From assembly GCA_043758775.1 (NCBI GenBank), contig JAYVMU010000047.1, forward strand, positions 1-56,995: a stretch of DNA of 56,995 bases, written 5' to 3'. Origin of the DNA: JACMMS01 sp043758775. GTDB taxonomy: Bacteria > Pseudomonadota > Gammaproteobacteria > Burkholderiales > Methylophilaceae. Below the pieces are notes generated by a model that worked only from the letters and a program-made list of their open reading frames with translations, made no database searches and was not told the origin of the DNA. A program made the position numbers and the translations under genes. Shown piece by piece: positions 45,163 to 54,094 of this stretch (position 1 is its first letter; each line of letters opens with the position of its first letter).

Positions 45163-46254
45163 ATGAAAAAAAATATGATTGGTTTAGCTGTTGCGGCTAC
45201 ACTTGGTTTAGCGGCGCTTTCTGCGTCAGCGGAAGACATGTACCGCGGTGCTTGGTATTTAGTACCAGGCGCTAGCTATTTAAATACTGATAACGATTTA
45301 AAGGCTAACGATGGTGGTGGTGCTTTTATCCGTTTAGGTAAAGAATTAAGTGAAAGCTGGGATATACAAATTGGTGGTGGTTATGCGCGCGCTAATCAAG
45401 ATACAGGCATTGCAGGTGCTAGTGGTCATTATGCTCAAACACTGTTAGGTGTTGATGCACTTTATATGTTTAGCCGTAATAAATTCCGTCCGTTCTTACT
45501 GGCTGGTGTAGGTGCAGCCCATAATAATGTGGATTATAGTGGTGTTGGTATTACTGACGGTTCAAAAACATCTGTAATGGCTAACGTTGGTCTGGGCGCA
45601 CAATACCTGTTTACTGACAACATCGGCTTGCAAGCTGACTTGCGTCAAGTTTGGAGTAGAGCAGATGCCAATCCTTTGTTTGATAAAAAAACCATTGGTA
45701 ATACTTACTTTAACTTAGGCGGTATTTTCCGCTTTGGCGCTCCAGCTCCAGTAGTTGCTGCTGAGCCAGAGCCAGCTCCAGTAGTTGCTGCTGAGCCAGA
45801 GCCAGCACCAGTGGCTGCTGAACCAGCACCAGCTCCGATGGAACCAGCTCCAGCATGTGTACCAAAAATGGAAACAGTGACTATTTCTGCTGAAAAACTT
45901 TTTGGTTTTGATAAAGCAAAACTTCAAGAAGGATCTAAGCCACTCTTGGATGAAACAGCTGCTAAAATTAAAGCCAATCCAGCGATTGAGTTAGTTATGG
46001 TAACTGGTTATACGGATCGTATCGGTTCAGCAGCTTATAACCAAAAGCTTTCAGAGCGTCGTGCTAACATCGTTAAAGAGTACTTGATATCACAAGGTGT
46101 TGAAGCCTCACGTTTAGAAGCTGTAGGTAAAGGCAAAGCTGATCCAGTAGAAGCTTGTACTGGTATTAAAGGTAAAAAACTTATCCAGTGCTTAGCTCCA
46201 AACCGTCGTGTTGTTATATCAGCAGAAAAACAAAACGAAACAGGTTGTAATTAA
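45163..46254 (+). CDS. ompA: OmpA-family outer membrane protein
   Basis: A 363-residue two-domain OmpA. The signal peptide ends ASA-ED (cut after residue 23). An N-terminal eight-strand beta-barrel (about 24-195) is followed by a Pro/Ala/Glu linker (about 197-230) and a C-terminal peptidoglycan-binding OmpA domain (about 235-355; VTGYTDRIGSAAYNQKLSERRA). Two Cys (CTGIKGKKLIQC) in the latter form the conserved disulfide found in beta/gammaproteobacterial relatives. It has an AGGAG ribosome site, its own promoter and a strong terminator. The linker contains a perfect 30-base tandem repeat. Confidence 0.93.
   Translation: MKKNMIGLAVAATLGLAALSASAEDMYRGAWYLVPGASYLNTDNDLKANDGGGAFIRLGKELSESWDIQIGGGYARANQDTGIAGASGHYAQTLLGVDALYMFSRNKFRPFLLAGVGAAHNNVDYSGVGITDGSKTSVMANVGLGAQYLFTDNIGLQADLRQVWSRADANPLFDKKTIGNTYFNLGGIFRFGAPAPVVAAEPEPAPVVAAEPEPAPVAAEPAPAPMEPAPACVPKMETVTISAEKLFGFDKAKLQEGSKPLLDETAAKIKANPAIELVMVTGYTDRIGSAAYNQKLSERRANIVKEYLISQGVEASRLEAVGKGKADPVEACTGIKGKKLIQCLAPNRRVVISAEKQNETGCN
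45751..45810 (+). repeat. 30-bp tandem repeat in the ompA linker
   Basis: Two 30-base units (45751-45780 and 45781-45810) differ only in one base near the end of the second. Both encode VVAAEPEPAP; a degenerate third unit follows. The arrangement would allow slippage and length variation of the linker. Confidence 0.8.
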
Positions 46255-46285
46255 ATAGCAAGCTGTACTAAAAATAGTACAATTG

Positions 46286-46313
46286 AAGCCCCGCTAAATG
46301 CGGGGCTTTTTTT
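46286..46313 (+). terminator. intrinsic terminator of the ompA-like gene
   Basis: The arms GCCCCGC (46288-46294) and GCGGGGC (46300-46306) enclose a five-base loop and are followed by seven T. This is a textbook intrinsic terminator 34 bases after the ompA stop. Confidence 0.92.
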
Positions 46314-46345
46314 ATATCGTCTAATTATGTGGGATAAGGCGTCGT

Positions 46346-47719
46346 ATGTACGAGAGTCAACGAATTGATTTTGGCGCAACAAGTTTAATACCTGTAGATT
46401 TAATAATAGAGGCGCGCTGGGTCTTACCAATACTGCCTAGTCAGAGTTTGTTAGAGCATGCTGCTGTCATTATTAATAAAGGTGTTATTGTAGAAGTCAC
46501 GCCTATTATTGAAGCGCGTCTAAAATATACGCCATTGGATAAAATATCTTTAGATGAGCATGTTTTAATGCCTGGGCTGATTAATTCACATACACATGCA
46601 GCCATGGCCTTAATGCGTGGTTTGGCTGATGACTTGCCATTAATGCCTTGGTTAAAAGATCATATTTGGCTCGCCGAGCAGCAGGTAGTTTCACCACGAT
46701 TTGTGTACGATGGGACTTTACTCGCTTGCGCGGAGATGTTGCAGGGCGGCATCACTACGTTTAATGATATGTATTTTTTCCCATCTGCTGCTGCTGAAGC
46801 AGCTAGCAAAGCCGGGATGCGCGCGCAGTTAGGTTTGGTAGTGTTAGAGTATGCCAGCAATTATGCTACTGATGCTGAGGATTATATCAGTCGAGGTTTA
46901 GATGCGCGGGATAGTTGGCGCGACAATGCGCTGATAAGTACTAGTTTTGCGCCACACGCGCCGTATTCTGTATCGAATCAAACATTTGAATCAGTACTCA
47001 CTTACGCAGAACAATTGGGTTTGGGCATACACACACATTTGCATGAGACTTTGGATGAAATCAAACAAAGTGAAGCGCAATATAATATGCGACCTTTAAA
47101 AAGACTGGCAGATTTAGGTTTGCTTGGCCCTAACTTTACTGCAGCACACTGTGTCCATCTCCAGCCAGATGAAATGGCGATGATGGCAGAGTATGGTTGC
47201 CATATCGCGCATTGCCCTACGTCAAATCTTAAGCTAGCGAGCGGCATTGCTAAAGTGACAGCACTTTTAACGCACAATGTGAATGTCGCTATAGGTACAG
47301 ATAGTGCGGCAAGCAATAACCGTTTAGATATGTTTGCTGAGATGCGTCTTGCCGCCTTGTTGGCTAAAGGTGAAAGTGGCGATGCTTTATCTGTACCAGC
47401 GTTTAAAGCGCTTGAAATGGCAACAATTAATGGTGCTAAAGCATTAGGACTGGATAATAAAGTAGGCTCAATCGAAGTTGATAAACTTGCAGATCTTACT
47501 GCTGTCAGAATGAGTGATATAACAACTCAACCTTGTTTTGATCCAGTTTCTCATTTGGTGTACGCTTGTACGCGCGATCAAGTAAGCCATGTATGGGTGA
47601 ATGGCGAATTGAAATATCAAAAAATAGAAGGGCAAACTGGTGTTTTTTCTGGCATTGAGCCACAAGAAATCAAAGAAATTGTTGCCAATTGGCAGCCCAA
47701 ATTGAGTCAATTTAAATAG
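46346..47719 (+). CDS. mtaD: MTA/SAH deaminase-type amidohydrolase (TRZ/ATZ family)
   Basis: This is a 457-residue amidohydrolase of the TRZ/ATZ family. The metal-site motifs are visible: NSHTHAAMALMRGLADD, THLHETLDE, AAHCVHL and GTDSAASNN. Relatives deaminate S-adenosylhomocysteine or 5-methylthioadenosine, and the position just before ubiG, a SAM-dependent methyltransferase, is common in betaproteobacteria and fits SAH recycling. Substrate cannot be fixed from sequence; other aminohydrolases of this family act on triazines or pyrimidines. Confidence 0.8.
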   Translation: MYESQRIDFGATSLIPVDLIIEARWVLPILPSQSLLEHAAVIINKGVIVEVTPIIEARLKYTPLDKISLDEHVLMPGLINSHTHAAMALMRGLADDLPLMPWLKDHIWLAEQQVVSPRFVYDGTLLACAEMLQGGITTFNDMYFFPSAAAEAASKAGMRAQLGLVVLEYASNYATDAEDYISRGLDARDSWRDNALISTSFAPHAPYSVSNQTFESVLTYAEQLGLGIHTHLHETLDEIKQSEAQYNMRPLKRLADLGLLGPNFTAAHCVHLQPDEMAMMAEYGCHIAHCPTSNLKLASGIAKVTALLTHNVNVAIGTDSAASNNRLDMFAEMRLAALLAKGESGDALSVPAFKALEMATINGAKALGLDNKVGSIEVDKLADLTAVRMSDITTQPCFDPVSHLVYACTRDQVSHVWVNGELKYQKIEGQTGVFSGIEPQEIKEIVANWQPKLSQFK

Positions 47720-47725
47720 GTAAAG

Positions 47726-48427
47726 ATGATGGAAAATGTAGACGCAGCAGAACTTAATAAATTTGGCGAGCTTGCGCATAAGTGGTGGGATAAGAATAGC
47801 GAGTTTAAACCGCTGCACGAAATTAATCCACTCAGGCTTAATTACATCAATAAAGCCGTGGAATTGAACGGGAAAACGGTCTTAGATGTTGGCTGCGGCG
47901 GTGGTATTCTTTCAGAGTCTATGGCAGTAACAGGCGCCACAGTGACTGGTATTGATTTAGGTGAAAAAGCACTTAAAGTTGCGCAGTTACATAGCCTGGA
48001 AACAGGAGTTGCTGTTAATTATCGCTTAGTAGCGGTAGAGAAATTCGCCGAAGAAATGCCAGCCAGCTTTGATGTGGTGACGTGTATGGAGATGTTGGAA
48101 CATGTGCCAGATCCGGCTTCGATTATCCTTGCGTGTTCACGCTTAGTAAAGCCGGGCGGCAGTGTATTTTTCTCAACTATCAACCGTAACCCTAAAGCCT
48201 ATTTGTTTGCTGTGATTGGCGCAGAATATGTGCTAAATATGCTGCCACGCGGTACGCATGATTATGCAAAACTCATCAAACCTTCAGAGTTGTCTGGCTG
48301 GGCACGTAATGCAGATTTAAGCTTGGTAGGCAGCAAAGGCATGGCTTATAACCCCATCACTCAGGTTTATAGTTTAAATGACGATGTCTCGGTGAATTAT
48401 ATGATGCAAACAATAAAATCAGTTTGA
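47726..48427 (+). CDS. ubiG: ubiquinone O-methyltransferase UbiG
   Basis: UbiG catalyses two O-methylations in ubiquinone biosynthesis. The N-terminal segment ELNKFGELAHKWWDKNSEFKP and LDVGCGGGILSE (SAM motif I) are diagnostic; CMEMLEHVPDP is motif II. It has 233 residues. It starts six bases after mtaD and is followed three bases later by gph. ATG 47726 or 47729 may be used. Confidence 0.95.
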   Translation: MMENVDAAELNKFGELAHKWWDKNSEFKPLHEINPLRLNYINKAVELNGKTVLDVGCGGGILSESMAVTGATVTGIDLGEKALKVAQLHSLETGVAVNYRLVAVEKFAEEMPASFDVVTCMEMLEHVPDPASIILACSRLVKPGGSVFFSTINRNPKAYLFAVIGAEYVLNMLPRGTHDYAKLIKPSELSGWARNADLSLVGSKGMAYNPITQVYSLNDDVSVNYMMQTIKSV

Positions 48428-48430
48428 TCT

Positions 48431-49114
48431 ATGCGTGATATCAATAAACTAACAACGATACTTTTTGATCTTGATGGCACATTAGTCGATACGGCGCCAG
48501 ATTTAGGTTATGCGCTTAATCTGCAGCTAGAACGTCATGGTAGGAAGACATTACCGTTAGAGAAAATTCGTCCAGTCGCCTCACATGGTTCACGTGGCCT
48601 GTTGGAACTTGGATTTGGTATTACACCCAAAGATGCGCATTTTATGACAATGCGTGATGAGTACTTGAATCTTTATGATCAGGTGTTTACGCGTTCGCCA
48701 GTATTATTTGATGGTGTTGCTGATTTGTTGGAATCCATTGAAAATAGAGGCCTACGTTGGGGAGTCGTCACCAATAAGCCAGCACGCTTTACTCAGCCTT
48801 TAATGCAGGCGATTGACTTACATCAACGGGCAGTTTGTATCGTGAGCGGTGACGATGCGCTACGTGCAAAACCACACCCTGATACTCTGCTATTGGCTTG
48901 TACACAAGCAAAGGTAACTCCAGCATCCTGTATTTACATAGGTGACGCGGAACGAGATATCAAAGCCGGTAATATTGCAGGGATGAAAACTGTGGTCGCA
49001 CTATGGGGCTATATCGCAGAAACTGATAGGCCTATGGAGTGGGGCGCTGACATCGTGATTGAAACGCCAGCACAATTATTGGGGTTGTTTGGTAGAGTAG
49101 AAGCTTACTTGTGA
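48431..49114 (+). CDS. gph: phosphoglycolate phosphatase (HAD family)
   Basis: This 227-residue HAD hydrolase has the nucleophile motif LFDLDGTLVDTAPDL, motif II GVVTNKP and motif III/IV YIGDAERDIKAGN. The position after ubiG is the usual place for gph in this group. Phosphoglycolate is the family's likely substrate, though HAD specificity is hard to judge. It converges with recR. Confidence 0.88.
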   Translation: MRDINKLTTILFDLDGTLVDTAPDLGYALNLQLERHGRKTLPLEKIRPVASHGSRGLLELGFGITPKDAHFMTMRDEYLNLYDQVFTRSPVLFDGVADLLESIENRGLRWGVVTNKPARFTQPLMQAIDLHQRAVCIVSGDDALRAKPHPDTLLLACTQAKVTPASCIYIGDAERDIKAGNIAGMKTVVALWGYIAETDRPMEWGADIVIETPAQLLGLFGRVEAYL

Positions 49115-49157
49115 GCTTTAATATCTGGATTTAATGCATGCTAGTTAATTAACGTAG

Positions 49158-49757
49158 TCAGGCAATGTGCTTTCGCTCTAACAATGCCTGTGCAAGTGTG
49201 CCGCTATCAACATATTCAATTTCACCACCCATGGGCAAACCACGTGCAATACGGCTTACCTTCAGGCCGCGGGCTTTTAATAATTCACTCACATAATGGG
49301 CTGTGGCTTCACCCTCGTTAGTGTAGTTAGTGGCTAATATAACCTCATCTACTACACCATCTTGTGCGCGCTTGATCAGCCGGTCGAGATGGATTTCTTT
49401 GGGGCCAATACCGTCGAGCGGTGATAATCTGCCCATCAATACAAAATACATGCCAGTGTAGGACAGTGTTTGCTCTAACATCATTAAATCAGTCGGCATT
49501 TCAACCACGCAAAGCGTTGTAGCATCACGTTTTTCTGAAGCACATAGGCCACATATAGGTTGTTCACTAAAGTTATTACAAAGTGTGCAATGTCCAATCA
49601 CTTGCAGCGCAGTGTCTAATGCCACTGCTAAACCATTTGCGCCTTTGCGGTCGCGTTGTAGCAGGTGGTAGGCCATGCGCGTCGCGGATTTTGGACCTAC
49701 GCCTGGTAAGCAGCGTAGGGCATTAATCAGTTGATCTAGTGCAGCTGGCGATTTCAT
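49158..49757 (-). CDS. recR: recombination protein RecR
   Basis: RecR works with RecF and RecO to load RecA on gapped DNA. The 199-residue protein starts with PAALDQLINALRCLPGVGPKSA (helix-hairpin-helix), has a four-Cys zinc site (CTLCNNFSEQPICGLC) near residue 57, and a Toprim domain (VVEMPTDLMMLE). It is last in the dnaX-ybaB-recR operon, nine bases after ybaB. Confidence 0.96.
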   Translation of the reverse strand: MKSPAALDQLINALRCLPGVGPKSATRMAYHLLQRDRKGANGLAVALDTALQVIGHCTLCNNFSEQPICGLCASEKRDATTLCVVEMPTDLMMLEQTLSYTGMYFVLMGRLSPLDGIGPKEIHLDRLIKRAQDGVVDEVILATNYTNEGEATAHYVSELLKARGLKVSRIARGLPMGGEIEYVDSGTLAQALLERKHIA

Positions 49758-49766
49758 TGATTGTGA

Positions 49767-50075
49767 TTAAAATGGTAATTTCATACCAGCGGGCATCATG
49801 CCGCTCATCCTTGCAGATGAGGTGGCTTCGACCTTTTGTGCTGCATCTTTTAAGGCAATCACTATTAAGTCTTCCAGCGTTTCCCTGTCATCCATCACGC
49901 TGTCATCAATACTGACACGCTTAACTTCGTTACGGCAATTCATCAACACCTTAACTAAACCGTTGCTAGCGATGCCTTCCACGTCAACGTTGGCAAGCTC
50001 TGCTTGCGCCTTTTGCATATTAGCTTGCATTTGCTGAGCTTGCTTCATTAAATTGCCCATGCCACCTTTCATCAT
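49767..50075 (-). CDS. ybaB: YbaB/EbfC nucleoid-associated protein
   Basis: A 102-residue member of the YbaB/EbfC DNA-binding family. Met/Gln/Ala-rich helix 1 (GNLMKQAQQMQANMQKAQAEL), then the core with DDSVMDDRETLEDLIV. Its place between dnaX and recR is standard. Two Met codons stand at the start (50075, 50072), preceded by a good AGGAG on the minus strand. Confidence 0.95.
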   Translation of the reverse strand: MMKGGMGNLMKQAQQMQANMQKAQAELANVDVEGIASNGLVKVLMNCRNEVKRVSIDDSVMDDRETLEDLIVIALKDAAQKVEATSSARMSGMMPAGMKLPF

Positions 50076-50111
50076 ATTTTTCTCCTAAAGGTTTTGTTAA
50101 GTAATATTAAA

Positions 50112-51806
50112 TTATTGAATGGGTTTGATGCTGGACGGCACGATTTTCGCACCAAAATCGTTGATTAAAGCTTGTACAAAACTATCCTCTAATATGGCAG
50201 TTTCCGCCTTGGATTGTAGCTCTGCTTTAGTCGTTGCATTTTGTTGTGCGGGGGTATTACCTGAGCCACCCATGGAAAATTGCAAAGAGATTTTTTTGCC
50301 AAAATACTGATTAATTGCCGTGTTTAGTTTTTCTTGGTTGCTAGCGCTCAAAAGATGTTTTTGTGTTTCTGGGACAGTCAGTTGAAAATGCGTTTCGTTG
50401 TGATGAATAAGCTCTGAGTTTTGCGCTAAAGTACGTGCAAGCCCTAGATTAAGTTGTTTAACTAAGTTAAACCAATCGCCATCAAACGTAGTGGTATTGC
50501 TTTCTGGGGTAGCAGCAACTTGTAGGTTAGAAACTTCTATTTTTGTGTCCTCAACAACAGTGTGATTAAGGTTAACCTGTGGATTGTTGGTCTGTGTTTC
50601 AATTGTAGTTGCTGAAGCTATTGGACTGACTGTTTGAGGCGCTATTTCACTGAAATTTGATACAACGGTCTGTCTTGATGCTGTATTTGTCGCTAAGTCA
50701 TTTGCTTTCACCCTGTTGTTTGCATTGGGGGTAAACGCTAGCATACGCAGTAAACTCATCGTAAATCCAGCATACTCATCTGGTGCCAAGCTGATATCAC
50801 GTCGACCTAATACAGCAATTTGGTAATAGAGTTGCAGTGTTTCTGCATTGATTTTTTCAGCCAAACTAAGTAAAGCAGAGCGTTCAGGTAAGTTTGTATC
50901 CACGCTATTCGGAATGGTTTGAGCGACGGCAATTTGATGGATAAGTTGTGCTAAGTCGCCCAATGCTGCTTCAAATGAAATGCTACGCTGCTCCATTTGC
51001 TTGGCTTTAGCGAGTAGTGCGCTGCCATCTTGATTAACTAAAGCATTTAATAGTTCGAACAGATAGCTTTGGTCAATTGCACCTAGCATGGAGCGCACTT
51101 CTAATTCATTGATTGTGTTGCTACCGTAAGCAATCGCTTGATCAGTGAGTGATAGCGCATCACGCATACTGCCTTGTGCAGCGCGACTTATTAGATTTAG
51201 CGCAGGGATTTCAAAGCTCACATTTTCTTGAGCTAGTATATTTTTAAGATGCTCGGTGATTGTTGTGCCAGCCATTTGACGTAGGTTAAATTGCAAACAA
51301 CGCGACAGGACTGTCACAGGAACTTTTTGTGGGTCGGTAGTAGCCAATATGAATTTAACGTGTGCTGGAGGCTCTTCTAGTGTTTTTAGCATGGCATTGA
51401 AGGCGCTTTTAGAAAGCATATGCACCTCATCAATGATATACACCTTAAAACGGCCAACAGTAGGCGCGTATTGTGCGTTATCCAGCAAATCACGCATAGC
51501 ATCGACTTGCGTATTAGAAGCTGCATCCACTTCTAACATATCGACAAAACGCCCACGATCAATTTCGGTACAGGCTGAGCATACACCGCATGGTGTCGCA
51601 GTAATGCCAGTTTCACAGTTAAGTGACTTTGCCATGATGCGTGCAATAGTGGTTTTGCCTACGCCGCGCGTACCTGTAAACAGATACGCATGGTGCAGAC
51701 GTTTCTGCTCAAGCGCGTTGGTTAGCGCACGCACAACATGCTCTTGCCCCACTAGCGAATCAAACGATTTTGGACGCCATTTTCGGGCTAAGACTTGGTA
51801 GCTCAT
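50112..51806 (-). CDS. dnaX: DNA polymerase III subunit gamma/tau
   Basis: DnaX is the clamp-loader ATPase. The 564-residue protein has Walker A GTRGVGKTT (about 45-53), a four-Cys zinc site (C-x8-C-x2-C-x2-C, about 64-79), Walker B IIDEVHML and the SRC sensor motif (VLSRCLQF). After about residue 370 comes a Thr/Asn/Pro-rich linker and a tau-like C-terminal domain. No frameshift site for gamma was identified, though I could not scan for one exhaustively. It is first in the operon with ybaB and recR. Confidence 0.95.
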   Translation of the reverse strand: MSYQVLARKWRPKSFDSLVGQEHVVRALTNALEQKRLHHAYLFTGTRGVGKTTIARIMAKSLNCETGITATPCGVCSACTEIDRGRFVDMLEVDAASNTQVDAMRDLLDNAQYAPTVGRFKVYIIDEVHMLSKSAFNAMLKTLEEPPAHVKFILATTDPQKVPVTVLSRCLQFNLRQMAGTTITEHLKNILAQENVSFEIPALNLISRAAQGSMRDALSLTDQAIAYGSNTINELEVRSMLGAIDQSYLFELLNALVNQDGSALLAKAKQMEQRSISFEAALGDLAQLIHQIAVAQTIPNSVDTNLPERSALLSLAEKINAETLQLYYQIAVLGRRDISLAPDEYAGFTMSLLRMLAFTPNANNRVKANDLATNTASRQTVVSNFSEIAPQTVSPIASATTIETQTNNPQVNLNHTVVEDTKIEVSNLQVAATPESNTTTFDGDWFNLVKQLNLGLARTLAQNSELIHHNETHFQLTVPETQKHLLSASNQEKLNTAINQYFGKKISLQFSMGGSGNTPAQQNATTKAELQSKAETAILEDSFVQALINDFGAKIVPSSIKPIQ

Positions 51807-51930
51807 GAGTGGATTATGCTCGACAAATTAATGCTCAAACTTTAGCTTAAAAGTGCTTAATTAGCTAGATGATAAAACGAGGGAGGCGAGGAGTTTAACT
51901 TTTCGGCTCATTAACCTCTAAATGTTAAGA

Positions 51931-52025
51931 GGCGAGCCTTAACTCCGGCACTTGCTTCAATAGTTGTGGCTGCTTGCTTCCGCATCTGACCAGGTTGGCT
52001 ACTTTACAATGCGGAGGGGCCCGCC
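51931..52025 (-). ncRNA. ffs: signal recognition particle (4.5S) RNA
   Basis: On the minus strand the segment holds the SRP domain IV core GTCAGATGCGGAAGCAAGCAGCC (20-base core only quoted in parts): GGTCAG, the GGAA tetraloop closed by GC-GC, and AGCAGCC. The ends pair: GGCGGGCC at 52018-52025 with GGCTCGCC at 51931-51938, then CTCCG with CGGAG. The length of 95 matches small bacterial SRP RNA. It lies upstream of dnaX, as it does in many proteobacteria. Boundaries are by pairing and may be off by a few bases. Confidence 0.85.
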
Positions 52026-52101
52026 AGACATTATTTTACAATACTTTCTAGCTTTCTCGGCAGTGTTAATTTAAGATTTTTTAAGTTCATACTTAAATTG
52101 G

Positions 52102-52485
52102 TTAGTAACCATGTCTCACAACAGGTGGTAAAGTTGCCAGCTCTTCATCATTATACAAGCGTCCGCGTGTAATAAACGCCATACCTGTGCCGCAATCGAG
52201 TGAGAATGAGCCACTAGAGCCTGGCACAGCATCTAGAATAGTATGCATATTTTCGGCAAAGGTAAAATGGCTATCACCCATATAAAAAGTAGCGTTATTA
52301 TCTGGGCCAAATGTACCTAGTTTTACGTCTGCAGCACTTCCATGAAACTCATTAGCTGGCATGCACAATGGGCCACTCCCCTCGCAACAGCCGCCAGATT
52401 GCAAAAACACGATAGACCCGAATTGTGCTGTAAGTTTATTGATGAGCTCCAGTGCAGCGAGTGTTGCTGAGACACGTTCAGTCAT
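52102..52485 (-). CDS. DUF779 protein, companion of aldehyde dehydrogenase
   Basis: This 127-residue protein belongs to DUF779, small proteins found next to acetaldehyde-type aldehyde dehydrogenases. Conserved Cys/Gly-rich segment QSGGCCEGSGPLCMP near residue 30 and the acidic/Gly segment around SFSLDCGTGMAFITRGR are visible. The function is unknown. It is downstream of the dehydrogenase but separated by a strong hairpin, and has its own GGAG ribosome site. Confidence 0.85.
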   Translation of the reverse strand: MTERVSATLAALELINKLTAQFGSIVFLQSGGCCEGSGPLCMPANEFHGSAADVKLGTFGPDNNATFYMGDSHFTFAENMHTILDAVPGSSGSFSLDCGTGMAFITRGRLYNDEELATLPPVVRHGY

Positions 52486-52510
52486 AATAATTCTCCAAAT
52501 ACTAAAGATA

Positions 52511-52547
52511 AAAAACCAAGGGGCAAGTAAACTCGCCCCTTGGTTTT
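52511..52547 (-). terminator. strong hairpin between aldehyde dehydrogenase and DUF779 genes
   Basis: The arms AAAACCAAGGGGC (52512-52524) and GCCCCTTGGTTTT (52535-52547) pair perfectly over 13 bases around a ten-base loop. On the minus strand the second arm ends in a T-run, so it would terminate transcription after the dehydrogenase gene and reduce expression of the DUF779 gene. The plus strand has T's as well, so it may work both ways. Confidence 0.85.
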
Positions 52548-52573
52548 ATTTACTCATATAACCAAACAATTAG

Positions 52574-54094
52574 CTAGAAGAAGCCTAATTTATTTGGGTT
52601 ATAGCTCACAAGTAAGTTTTTAGTTTGCTGGTAGTGATCTAACATCATTTTGTGGTTTTCACGACCAACACCAGACTCTTTGTAGCCACCAAATGCTGCG
52701 TGAGCAGGGTAGGCGTGGTAACAATTCGTCCACACACGACCAGCTTTAATGCCACGGCCCATACGGTAAGCGGTAGTGCCGTTGCGACTCCATACGCCAG
52801 CACCTAAGCCAAAGATAGTGTCATTAGCAATGGCTAATGCATCAGCCTCATCTTTAAATGTGGTGACTGCAAGCACTGGACCAAAAATTTCTTCTTGGAA
52901 TACGCGCATTTTGTTATGGCCACGTAGCAACGTAGGCTGTACATAGTACCCTTCAGCCAAGTCGCCACCTAATACATTGCGATTGCCGCCAATTAATACT
53001 TCAGCACCTTCTTGTTTGCCAATATCAATATAGCTCATGATTTTGTTAAGTTGGTCTTGTGAAGCTTGTGCACCAAGCATGGTGTTAGAGTCTAGTGGGT
53101 TGCCTTGCTTAATAGCTGCAACGCGTTTAAGCACACGTTCCATAAATTTATCATAGATAGATTCTTGAATAATCGCACGTGATGGGCAAGTACATACTTC
53201 ACCTTGGTTGAATGCAAACAATACCAAACCTTCAATGGCTTTATCAAAAAACGCATCATCTTCATCCATGATGTCAGCAAAGAACACGTTTGGTGATTTG
53301 CCACCTAATTCTAACGTTGCAGGAATCAAGTTGCTTGCAGCAGCTTGTGCAATCACCCGGCCTGTAGCGGTTGAACCAGTAAAGCCGATTTTAGCAATTC
53401 GCTTGCTATTAGCAAGTGGCGCACCAACTTCGCGTCCATAGCCATTGACAATATTAATCACGCCTGGTGGTACTAAATCTTGAATCACTTCCATCATAAT
53501 CATAATGCTAATAGGTGTGAATTCTGCTGGTTTTAACACCACACAGTTACCGGCTGCCAAAGCAGGAGCTAACTTCCAAGCCGCCATTAAAATGGGGAAG
53601 TTCCAAGGAATAATTTGGCCAACAACACCTAGTGGTTCATGAAAGTGATAAGCGACTGTGTCATGATCAATCTCACTAATGCCACCTTCTTGTGCACGAA
53701 TTGCACCTGCAAAATAACGGAAATGGTCAACAGTCAGTGGAATGTCCGCATTCATCGTTTCGCGAATTGGCTTGCCGTTGTCGACAGTATCAGCCGTTGC
53801 AATCAGTTCTAAATTTGCTTCAATACGGTCAGCGATTTTAAGTAAGATATTAGAGCGTTCAGTCGTTGAAGTTTTACCCCATTTATCGGCAGCTGCATTA
53901 GCTGCATCTAAAGCTAGCTCAACATCTTCAGCACTAGAACGTGAGGTTTTTGTGTAAGGTTTTCCCGTAATTGGAGAAATAACATCAAAATACTCACCTT
54001 TAACTGGTGCAACCCATTTACCGCCAATAAAGTTGTCATATTTAGCTTTGTAAGGGATTTTAACGCCCATACCTTTTAATAGTTCCAAACTCAT
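52574..54094 (-). CDS. NAD-dependent aldehyde dehydrogenase (acetaldehyde type)
   Basis: A 506-residue aldehyde dehydrogenase of the class that uses acetaldehyde or similar short aldehydes (ExaC/AcoD type). Motifs are WNFPILMAAWKLAPALAAGN, the catalytic Glu in LELGGKSPNVFF, and the catalytic Cys in FNQGEVCTCPSR. The ATG at 54094 has a GGAGAA ribosome site and gives the family start MSLELLKGMGVKIPYK; the open frame goes 16 codons higher without support. In methylotrophs such enzymes may oxidise stray aldehydes; substrate not determined. The DUF779 gene follows. Confidence 0.92.
   Translation of the reverse strand: MSLELLKGMGVKIPYKAKYDNFIGGKWVAPVKGEYFDVISPITGKPYTKTSRSSAEDVELALDAANAAADKWGKTSTTERSNILLKIADRIEANLELIATADTVDNGKPIRETMNADIPLTVDHFRYFAGAIRAQEGGISEIDHDTVAYHFHEPLGVVGQIIPWNFPILMAAWKLAPALAAGNCVVLKPAEFTPISIMIMMEVIQDLVPPGVINIVNGYGREVGAPLANSKRIAKIGFTGSTATGRVIAQAAASNLIPATLELGGKSPNVFFADIMDEDDAFFDKAIEGLVLFAFNQGEVCTCPSRAIIQESIYDKFMERVLKRVAAIKQGNPLDSNTMLGAQASQDQLNKIMSYIDIGKQEGAEVLIGGNRNVLGGDLAEGYYVQPTLLRGHNKMRVFQEEIFGPVLAVTTFKDEADALAIANDTIFGLGAGVWSRNGTTAYRMGRGIKAGRVWTNCYHAYPAHAAFGGYKESGVGRENHKMMLDHYQQTKNLLVSYNPNKLGFF

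Noticed and set aside
45751..45840. CRISPR-like repeat
   Set aside because: Direct repeats without spacers, in frame within a coding linker.
49115..49157. Possible terminator between gph and recR
   Set aside because: Only short palindromes such as GTTAATTAAC are seen; no stem with a T-run.
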